This document shows, piece after piece, positions 49,201 through 61,200 of a stretch of DNA of 64,000 bases (position 1 is the stretch's first letter; every line of letters starts with the position of its first letter). The notes beneath the pieces are model-generated. The model saw only the letters and a program-made list of their open reading frames with translations. It was not told the DNA's origin and searched no databases. The DNA comes from Phoronis australis. Its lineage: Eukaryota > Phoronida > Phoronidae. The translations under genes and the position numbers were made by a program. The stretch is taken from positions 1,531,796 to 1,595,795 of the forward strand of contig NMRA01000029.1 of NCBI GenBank assembly GCA_002633005.1, read 5' to 3'.

Positions 49201-52200
49201 TTCGACATCTAGAGATCACGTGCTTGGCTGATCTTTCTTGAGGGACCAATTCAAGCCCACATGCCATGATCGCATACCATGCGATTAGCCAAGATTATTC
49301 CACAACCGTTTATTTGTAAAAGTACTACGGAATTCCCAGTTTCTCGAATGCCGTCGCTTTTGACATACAAAATCTTTCTCCGGTCCTTATGATCTCCTTT
49401 CTGGTTCTTGTTGGAAGTTTGAGAGCAGCAAGAGTGTCCCGCGTTTTTAGCGGCATCCACTAATTTCGTCGCGGAGATTTATCTTCGCAGTGGGAAATAT
49501 TAGGAACTAGACGTTGTTACACATCAATTGATATCTCAAACGATTTGCCCTTTTCGTAAGGCATCGGTGCATCATATCGCACAGTAGCGGGAATTGCAGG
49601 TATCACAATAGTAGGACAGGTGTTCAAAGGCTTTTTATACCACTAGGTTGTAACCTCCCGCCCACATTTCATGGTATCTCTAGGTAGCGTTGAACGCCTG
49701 TCCATCAGAGACCTGATCGCCATCTGGCGGCTTAGAGAATTTCAATATGGCGCGACTATTTTGAAAGTCCTCTTTTAAACATTTACACAGGTTACCTTAA
49801 GGACGTTTACTTGAAAAAAAAATGATTAGCTGTAAAGACGTGATCACGGAAAAAATGTTATCTTGAATATCTTTTGTTCAATGATTTCTTTTCTTTGAAA
49901 ATATCATACGTGGTCTTCCTAGAATTTTGTGAAATCGTATACTGGACTGAATAACTTCATTGATAGATTATTAATTATTTAACAACTCAATTACCTCGTA
50001 ACAAATACATTTCGGAGTCATGAATGTATACAGATTATTGTGAGAAAAGTCAGCTTACGTACCCAACAAATGCTCTCAGTGGTGCAAGTGCTGTAATGGT
50101 GGGATCTTCTGTGAAGTTATATGAGAGATTCTTAACCCTCTTGGCTTCATTTTCAAATTCCATTGATATGCTTGCTCTTTCCCCTTGCGTCTCAACACCA
50201 TGTAACAAGCATACGGTCTTGTTGTCTGTCCGCCTAAAATGGCCAAGTTACAAAGCATCACGACAAATAGGACAACAAGATTTTATACTTGCATGTGTAC
50301 ATTTTTACATGTGCATGCATACCCCAAATGCGAAGGATCCTGGATATCACACGTTCTGGCAACTGCATCATCTGAAGGAAACAACTCTAGCGCTCGCGGC
50401 GTCCCTATATCCACTGGGGCTTGCCCTCCATTTTTTGGATCATACTTTTCATACTTAGTAAATATGTAAACGTGTTTGATGATTTTGTTAAAAGTGTGAC
50501 GACCCCTTGTGGCTAAAACCTACCTACGAGATCATCACGCTTCGCCAAGGCTAGCAGAAACAGCGGGTAACTTTCTTCTTGTTTTACAAATTGAATACAT
50601 CAACTGGAATTTAAATACGAAGTCGTATTTTGTTTATATAAAAAGCATATCAAGTTTAAAAAGTCACTTGATTAGCATTTATAATTTTATCTGTACAGAA
50701 AATGCAAAAAATAACCCTATCGACAGGAAACCATGAAAATGGAGCCGAAGGCGGCTTTTCACCTCCAACATTTTCGAAAATTGTTGCATTTAACCGCAGG
50801 AAAGGTTTACTTTGAATTTTAACATTAACATGTCTTTTACACTCATCACTTCAGGCCACATGACGAATTTCTTCGCTCGAAAGATAAACATACCACTAAA
50901 ATATATTATTAACATTTCCTAACTTTCAGCCTGATTTTTGTTCGCGGTGATTTACTCTTAATTTAGATTTTTAAGAAGTTTGGGTTTCTGGGGAAATCTG
51001 ATGTAGAGGCAGTCGAGTGGATATCCATTACGCATGAGCCAGCTGCCACTCACAACTGCGGTCATTTTAGGAGGTGGTGCACCACCAAAAATTCGAATTA
51101 AACGAAACATCAATATCAAAGTGTTTGGTGTTGCTTTAAATGAGCATCACTTAGGCTTACGTTTCGACTGAACTAACTTACGTAAACATTCTTTCATATT
51201 TCTAGGCTAAATGAAGCGAAAGGAGTATTTTTCAGTGAACTTACTCCAATAGCTCACATGACACATTGCTTAGTAAAACTTTATGGTCTTGCCAAGAACC
51301 TGATTCTAGACTCTCGCCGGTTATCGTGATTCGGGTTCCGCCAGATTTTGGTCCACGTTTAGGCGTTACATCGAAAATTTTGGGATCCTGTAAAATGCAT
51401 TATACATGAGTATATAATTAAATTCAGTAGCAAGTAAATCAACCACGGTACCGATGAATTTTAATCCAACGTCATTAGATGACACACGTACGAATTCCTG
51501 GAATTCATATTGAATTCAAAGTAAATTCACTGCTTGCAAAACTTGGCCATTAAGCTTGAATACGAGGCGTCGTGTCCAAGCTGCAATTCTTCTGCTGAAA
51601 CGAGGAATTTTATACTAAAAATATTGTACAACAATTATTTTTGCAGCACCACCAAAGTTGCAAGAGAAGATTTGCTTGCATTATCACCAGCGTGATAGTT
51701 ATTCTTTTCACGTACAGTTGTAAATGTTTGTATGACTAGTTGGCATGGAACTGGTACTTCAAATAAGTTAAAATTCTAGATCTCACTTTAATAGAAAACC
51801 AATTTTGTTAGTAAGCACACAATCGATTTATTCGGGACATTAAGTTTGAAATGATGACCATTTTACATAGGGTGCATTAATATGAAGATCTAGGTCACCA
51901 GCATATGACGTATATACCGATGCACTGGATAGGGCATAAGGCGTCAGTGTATGGTTGTGTAGCTCCCAAAAGACGAAGAAAATGGGAGGGATTGGTTTCG
52001 ACGTCAGCTTTGTGGACTAAATGGGGCGTGATTGAATCAAATGATAGTCAGTAGTTCCTTGAAGTTATTCTAAGAAAATTGAGTCAAAAATTTGGCCTGA
52101 CGTGCGTTTAGTTACGCCAGGACCTACGTTAGGACATAGCTAAAATCTAGCTAAAGTCACGTGTTCTCAATTTAAATACAAGGCAACATGACACGTAATC

Positions 52201-55200
52201 TGGCGAAGTCTTGCTTTTTAGCGAGGTCCTAGCGTTACTGAACTGGAGGCAGTACTCTTGTCTAACTGGATACGGAAGTGCCGCCATTTTGAGAGCACGT
52301 TCTTTTGGAGGGATTCCAGGTACTCTTTCGATAAATGTAAATTGTCAAAAATATGGTTCCTAATGACAAAACCTAAATTTTTTGGAATCTAAACTGAAAG
52401 AGCATTTGGATGATGGTCTCATTTTTTGCACCAGGGCAGTCAGGAAATTGTGATTTTAAGTGAAATAAATGGCCAAAATTGCACTTTTTGGTCATGTCGA
52501 TTTTTTCACAGTGTATGTAGAAACGAAAAAAGACATAGCCATGTTGAATTTTTCCATTTTTGAGAAACCCATGGAGTTTACGTTGTGTTAGTTATACCTT
52601 TTTCCAGGTGTAAACAACATCTATGCAAACAAGGCATTTGATTAACTCAGGTACTTGAAAAGGTCAAAGTTAGTTACTGGTACCGTAGTCTAAGTCATAG
52701 ACAAATACAAATTTTCGGATAAATCGTTCGAACTAATGCTGTATGCTTCGAACAACTTGAGAACTCCAAGTGACAACCAATGATCTCCATAAACTTAGCA
52801 TACCATGTAAAAATGTAATTGTTTCCCAAACTGATTGTACACATGGCAAAAGCTATAACAACTTGACGGTACAAGTGGTACCCTGCGACACGTTTACGTC
52901 TCAGACAGTAGATTTACGCACGTGCATATTCCTGTGTGTGTAGTGTATTTCATTATATATCGGAGTGCTTTTGAGGTTCATATGAGCAAGACCAGTTTGT
53001 CATCAGCACGCGATATGCTTAGCTGTAGTTCATTGTTTCTGGGAATTCAAACGAAAGAATTTGTTAAACTATGTATAGAGTATATAACCTACAGACTCAC
53101 ATGTGGTCATATCACATGACATTGAAATTACAAGTCGGATCGGGGTTTAAAACGGGACTTTCTAACCACACTTGTGTTTTCAAAGACCTCACGTCGATGT
53201 TGTCAGACACTTGTAAATATGAATTTCATCGTATTTTACTAAATTAATCAGTTTAGATGGTTACTGTAGAATCTAGACTATTTGCTCACATGTCGTTACT
53301 TCCTACATGTACATTCTTTACTGACAGATGAAAACAGACCGTGCACTGGAGTCTGCCCTCCACTTTTTCAGCATCATCTTACCTTGTATTCAAAATTGGA
53401 GCTGGAAGTTCCTGTGACACCGTCGACCTCAACCTTGATTTCACCAGCACCAGCACCAGCTTCACGTTTCCCAGCTCGGCATACAATCTCTTTGGAAACA
53501 TCGTACCTCTCGTCTAGGCTTGTACAAGGGACCCCAACCAGAGTTGTTGCATGTTTTACACTCTCTGAGCTGTATCCTAGGTTTTCACCTTTTAGAGTTA
53601 CAATAGAATCTCCCTCCACAGTGGTGTTCAAAGGAAAAACCTAAAGGCAATCAGAATACGACATAATACCGTAGAGAAATGTGAAGCATATCAAAACATA
53701 GAACTGTAGTTCAGGAATGCCAATTCCCGAGCGTAACCAATGTATTTAATTATTATTAAAAGCTTGCGACGCCAAGACAAAGAGCGAGGGTTTACACTGT
53801 AAATTTCCGGTTGTCTAATCTAATTTCTTTACTTCATTTTCGTTTCGTTCCTTTTGCTCACCAGGCGAGTCTCTTGAGCTGCAGTTCCAGGCAACCATCG
53901 ATTTTCAGGCAAAATCTGTGGGCAAACACCACAACTACGTTATACGCACCGACCTTTGCCCCGGTCTTGATGCCGGTAAAACCTGTAGTCTAGCCCCTGA
54001 TATCTTTTTAGATCCAGTCTAAGAACCACATTCGCCAACCTATTAAACTACATGCTAGGACTTTTTCAACAAGGCATTTTTGGGTGTTAAAGTCATGTCA
54101 CTGTATTTTACGGAAACCACTTGTTTGGTTTCTGATTGTTAATACGTAATTTTCCGAAAATATTCATATTTGCATAGTGAAGAGTCTGTGTGNGGGTGGG
54201 GGGGGGGGGGTTCGTGCGTGCATGTGACTTAAAAACAAAAAATAAAATAACGCCGACGGGCGCTTTTGGGAGTTTCATCTCTCGTTCGACAAAGACGCTG
54301 TTAGAACGTTTTTAGAGTGATGAACATTTCACCGTTGCGTTTTGGCATAGACCCACGTGCCAAACTTTCTAAATTTTAAACCAGATTTCGAACGTTGACA
54401 TCCAATGCATCAGGTGTTCAAAATAAATTTCTCGCAATATTGTAGATTTCAAGTTTACTTCCTTTATTAATATAACAAATGTGTTCCATTGTCTGTTCTT
54501 TACGGTGGCATACACTGCGTGTATCAGGATCTCTAATGTTTACTTTCTGGAGGAATGAGTTTGTTCATAAACTTCTATGGAAGTCATCCACAGCAACCTT
54601 GACCTATTCGAAATATATCTCAAAGCTAAACAATAGATGTTTGATGATTTTTTAATCAATCAGAGAGTCATTATCAGCAATTTTCGGATAGGTAGTTGGA
54701 TTTTTACTGAAGTATTTCTTCAAAGAGCGGCCCAATTAGTATATAAAGACGTATAATTTTGGGTGAATGGTAGTCGAAATACTTCACAGCAAGTTTGACG
54801 GATCCGTATTCTAAAATCTCCGCCTTGATAGAGTAGAAATCATTTGAACCATTGAGATTTTTTTCCTAGTGGTTTAATTAATCACTCTGTCACCTCTGTT
54901 GCTCCTTACCTTTTCATGTTACTATTGTACCCTATTGGTTTTGCAGTTTGGTAGCACTGAGTCTCTCATTTTTAAGAATTAAAAAACAGTTTTAAGCGTG
55001 TTAGCTTGACAGAATGATAATTAATTATGAATTAAATTATTTACCGTTTGCTTGTGTTGTAATTACACACCATCAAGAACTGATGACTCTTATGCATATC
55101 GGTTGAAAACCGTACGAGTTGCGAAAAGTTTCAATAACATAGCAAGAACCAACAACGGAACAAAGCAATTCAAACAAATGGCACGCATGCGCGGTGCAGC

Positions 55201-58200
55201 CTCAGCAGCGCGAGATCGAAGTTGGCATTCCACGGTTAGAGTTCTATGTATGATCAAGATAAGAAATATAAGCGTCTAACCTTCTGGTTTCCAACAACAG
55301 AACCCATGCGAAAAACAAAATGAGCGTCACTGGAATTACTTTCGGGACAGGAATTCTAAAAGCTTTTTCGTAAGGGATTGCATGCAAACTGCACCTCCTT
55401 AAGAAGATGTTTTTCTTCTTACTCAACCATAGCAGATATATATCTCAAAGCTTTTTATGACTGATTTTCGCAATTTTTGACATTGGCATTGAAGCAAAAA
55501 ATTATTATCAAATTTAAAACAGTTGCCCAAAAGTTGCTTTGATTAACATCAAACACAGAAGATTTTCTATGTCATTTTAGTGCAAAACTCAGTTGAGACC
55601 AGCTCGTCTGCCTAAATCAACCTTTTCCAATATTTTCACGTTCAAGCTGCTCGCGTAAATTAGAAGGAAATATCCCTTTGGATTGCTAACATGAGTTAAA
55701 GATGTACGTATTGTTAAAACGACTATGAAATGTCTTGTGCGTGTTCTCAATAATTAACGAACTGTCATTTCTTTGAAAACAAATAACTTTACACCTAATT
55801 TTTCACCATTCCTTGATCCTTGATCGGATACGTCCGCCAACATCAGAGGAGAAATACGTCAAAAATAACCGGTGTAAATCCATATGGAAGGACTCTGATC
55901 GAAACTCCTGGGAATTCATGTCAATGATAATTGATCAGATATTACAGTGTGCTTCACAACAAGGGCGTGTGTTCCTATATTATTGGAGCACTCGAAGTAG
56001 ATGTCAGTGTTGTCTTCTGCTGTTCTCCATTGTAATAGAGAATATTTACTGCAAGTTTACACAAACATGGTACATTCATACCTATAAATGCATGAATAAT
56101 GCTAAAACAATTTTACATTTCTTATTATTTTGTCATACCGCAACGATTATCCTACCGTGTTTATAGTGATGAAAGGGCATGGCTTTTTAACACCAGATGG
56201 CGTATAAACACACTTGTCATTCCAGGCACAGCTATACGACTGCGTCAGGTTGTGACATATTCCACATTCTGGTCCCAATAGAGGGCATTTGTACATCTCA
56301 GCTGCAAAACAGAAAGGTTTGTTAACACGCAAATCATTGTATTTGCATTCCTACGTATGTGGGATAACCTGTTTATGCTATGTATTTGAACTCATTTGCA
56401 TCACGGTGATAACTTCGTGCCATGTGTTTCGGCTTGTTGTTATAAGACGTCATGTATATTCCAACCCTACCAGGGCCAGTTAACGATTAGTAAATCTGTG
56501 ATATTTAATTACCAGTAAAGCTTTATTTCATATTAAATCTATCAAACTTTCATTTTGTGAAATATTCAAGTTAAAAACGAACCAATTAACAGTGTTAAAA
56601 GTTCGTCGGGAATTTAGAAACAATCCATCCGGGAATATAAGTATTGAATCATTAACTGAGCAGTTGTGCATGCAGCACTGCCTTGTTTTAGTTCAGTTTC
56701 TAAGTTTTTTACAATTGGGTCTATTTTCTGGTGTTAGTATCTGGAATAGAAATAGTTATACAAATATGTCCCTCGTGTTGATCAAAGCAGTGGAAAATAA
56801 CGCTGCAAACTGTTGATTTGCAAAACTTAAGGTAAAAGGACTGCATCAATCGCCAAAGCAGATTTTACTCCATCAGCGAGAGAGAGTAGAGGAACGCTGC
56901 GAGCAGACATACTCGAAGCGAAACAGGCGAAATATAAACTCTTTCATCTCCCCCCTAATAGTAGCTATGCGCGCACACGCTCCAAGAAGTCGGACTGGCT
57001 TCTGTTTGAAATCGCCAATGTTTTGTTTACGTCAAAGGTCACATTTCCCAAACAGGGCAAATCTGATACGCTTATGTCTTGTTATACCAAAGAAGGAGAC
57101 GTGTTTTGCATTGTGGAACAAAAGTCGGCGAAGTGACAAGCAGTTGACAGGACGTTATTTTGAAGGAAAATTGGTTTGACATCAACAGAAATCGTTACAA
57201 ACAAACCGTGAAAATAAATGGTTTGACATCTGTTTCAGTAGCAGAGAATCGGTTTGGTGTTGTTGTTCACGTGTTTTGCAACTTTCAAGTCAGATTTTAT
57301 CTATGGGTGGTTATTTGAGAAATTCCTCACTCCAAAACTTGCTTTTATCAGTTGTTATCGAATTCAATGTAGCAAAACTAAAACTTAATGAAAACTAATT
57401 CATCATAACATATTGATAAAAATACTTGTGATTTCTTTTTTGAAAGACATCTTTTACAAGAGAAAACTTGCAACCTGACGCGCAAGTGATACGCCATGTG
57501 AACAGTCTGGGTGAAGTATTTAAAAAATCTGCCGAAAAAAATGTAAGAAACTTAGGAATTCGAAGCACCTGGGATATATACAAAACGTACCTCGATTGGC
57601 GTACACGAAGTAATATCCCACTCGACCTTATTCCGCGTATATTCGGTCTCGGTCGATACGCGGAATAATGCCTCGTGGGATATTACTTCCTGTACGCCAC
57701 GTTTTGTGTATATTCAGACTCTAACCCAAGGACAGAGTAGTCGATAAAAACTAATGTCAGTGACTAAAAGACAAAAGTCTCTAGTCAGCGCGTAGCAGAG
57801 GTAGCAGACGTACAATGTAAACATACACGGTAAGATGCCCACCCAAGAATAGAGTTGAGGTCCTCTGAATCGATGTACCCATAGACACGTGTTTCGAAAA
57901 TAAATCCTATTATTCTCAAAGATCAGAAACTGAGACCAAATTTACAAAGGTAATTAGTCTAAAACAAACTAACTTTTCAAAATCTGTCTTCATGATTTTT
58001 TTTAAATCTTATATCTAAAGTACTTGTAAATTATGTTAACAACGCACTTGGCTAAAATGGCATCTCATCCTTCCTGAAATTTTGAGAGTAGGTCAACACA
58101 AGCATTAGATTAATTTCAGACCACATAAATACTAACCAGAAACATGGTTTGGATTGTCAACTTCAAAGTCTCCATTCCTGATAAGTGAGATGGTAACTCT

Positions 58201-61200
58201 TTTCGTCGGCACATTTTCGGGGTAGAAGTACTGAAAATAAATCAGAATAATTGTATATTTCTTTAGCCTTTAAGAGTCCTCGTTTTGGAATTATAAAAAT
58301 GATATAAAATAGTTCAAACGTCATCAAAAAGTATGGTAGGTCTTTGCATGTTTTGAAAATAGATGCAATGTCGTGGTATTTTTTTATTTTGTACGATACC
58401 ACCCTTTTCAAACATGCTTACTCAGTGATTTATTCATTGCTGCTCATGTTAGGGAGACACAAGGAACGAACCCAAAAAATTTCAATTAATCCTACATAAG
58501 CTATTTTTCAAGTTGGGTAGACTTAAAATTCAGTGCATGATATTCTCCAGCAACTTAAAACTACACCAATAAGTTTTCATAGATTTTTAACTCTTTCAAA
58601 AAGGATTAGAATTGATAACTTCATACAACATCTGGGGTTCGTTTTTGACTCACCTTGTATATTAATCTTTTTGTTTTCTTTCCATGCACACGCATATCTA
58701 ATGATCAATGTGTATGTACTTTCGAAAGAAGACAATAATAAAGTTTATCTTATCTAATTCTTATTGAGCACCTCTGCATTCCCACGGCATGTGACAACGT
58801 CACCGTCAATGGAGACGTCTGTTGTAAACGTGCTGTCATCGACCTTCACCTTGCACTCATAGCCAGATTGACTGTCCTACAAAAATTGAGAAGGTTTCTC
58901 AGCCCATAAGTATAGACAAGTCCAAACTATGATGCCATTCGGCTTAAGACTTTATGAAAATAAGAATCAATGAAACAGAATAAAAGACCTGGGTCCGGGA
59001 TCAAATCTTTGCACTTGAAACCAAAATCGAATTTATTTTTAACATTTTTTCATCTAATGGCGCTATTCTGTGCTCGAGTATATTATGGTTCACGTGGATC
59101 ACTGTGTAATCCTAGTTTGAACGAGATGACTCCAGCATTGCAGAAACAAATCAAAGAGAATTACCAAGTTTTTACTCGAGCTTGTAGCTCGACTCTTGGG
59201 ATCATTCAGAGCGAGTTTGGACTAAACGCTTATATAAATGATGATACACTCGATCACAGAATAATACATGTAGATAGTTTTAAAGTATTAAAAGAGAATG
59301 AAAACGTGAAAGTAATATTCGAGTTTAGCTAAAGAAATCAGAACCTGAGCCCAGAACTCGGAAATGTACAATGAAAATAATGTTGCGAATCTTAGCAATT
59401 GGATTGGAAAAGGCCTTTAATTAGTTGAAAGAATATCACATATGCATGATAAAATTATAATAAAAATTGCATAGAAAACGCATTTGATACATTTAATACT
59501 ATTTCACAGCATTAGAACGTGAACTTAAACATGAATGGACTTCGGAATGTTTGATTATTCGAGTTGGGAATGTTTTTATCAGAACCTAATAAATTGATAA
59601 ACTTTTCCTCCAATTTTCATACATATTAAAACAAACAACATTGATTCACCACGTCACGATCTAGACGACGAACAGTTGTACTTCTAATATTCCGTTTCCT
59701 TACCATCCGCGTCGGTAAGTTCTTGGTCTTCAGTACAAACTCCTTCCGATGACCGCTGGGGAGCAATATTGTTCGGGTCGAAGGATCGATGCGTGGGCAA
59801 CTGGAATTTGTGGTGACATTTCCTGGCTTACAGACAGCGTTGTCAGTCGAATGCACGCACTTGTGGTCAAACACGCACCAATGACATCCCCATTGACTTT
59901 CAGTACAAGGTATACACCTGAAACAAAATAAATGATGTAGCCAGGAGTTTGTGAGCTCCAGCGAACGGGCTGTATCATTAATGCATTCAGGGGTACACCT
60001 AACGAAGGTGTAGGGTGAAGTTTATCGTACCGACTTTCAAAATGGGTAAGTATCTTATTCAACAAGCGTTACGGAATATTCCCCTGGTGCAGAGCGTAAA
60101 CACAGAAATTGTGCTCTGAAATTTAGGTAAAATACAACTACACTCGAATTTTTTAACCTCGGGCTGATTGGTCAACAACGAAAATCACAATTTAGGTTAT
60201 CCTGTAATTTGTTCAAAAAGAGACAATTGGTGCCCCGAACATGATTCCAGCAGATATGACACCCCACTGAAACAAACTATCATTCACGTCTTATTTGATA
60301 ACACCTTTGAGCTGATTAGTCAGTATTTTTCAGTAAAAAGATATTTACATCTTGTGAGCTTTACATGAGAAAAATGTGAAGTTCTTGGATATGAAGAGCA
60401 TTCCAGTTTCTGAGGAATTAAGTGACAGCGCCACCACTGTGTGATCTGAAACAATAAGAATGATTATGCCTTACACACTAGGCTTACTGGCTCCATAATT
60501 CCGCACAAATATCATGTCAAGGTGTCATAATTAATTCCGTAATGAACAAGACAAACAAATAAATGATCCACTCATCATAACCCCCTTACATCAGAGGCTT
60601 CCTAGATATACTGCACCGCAACATTGTATGACGCTGGTTTTTATCGGTTTCAGTTGAAACGGACATGAGGTGGCGCAGATTATGTCGAGCCCGTCAAAAA
60701 TGCAGAAACTTGACGTCTCGTAATAAAAACCTGTTCATCAAATTTAATGAAGTTCAGTCTAAGGACTCCTAAGCTATAAAGGCAAATGTGCAAATGCCAT
60801 TAGATGCCAAAACTACAATCAGATCAGTTCCTAGGTCTTCGCCATCGTTCAACTAGTAGCATAGCAGCGACTAGACGGCTCCGGACAATGCTGGTCCACC
60901 CAGCAAGTGCTCAAGCTCATCCCCCTCCCCACAATGATCTTTTTTATTTTGACGTTTCCCTCTCAGAAGCAACGCATTCGTGATCTCACTCTCCGCATAG
61001 CATGTGCTGATGATTGCAATGAATGCACAGCCACCATGCGACACCTTTCAGTCTCGTCAACTCACGTGACTTGTCAAGTAAGACAGGCATGAAGCCGACT
61101 GTGTGCCAAATTTCATGAAGATCTTCCGAAGGTCTTTAGAGATACAACAACAAATGTAAAATGCCCGGAATCATGGATATGAGGACGCATGAAAATGACA

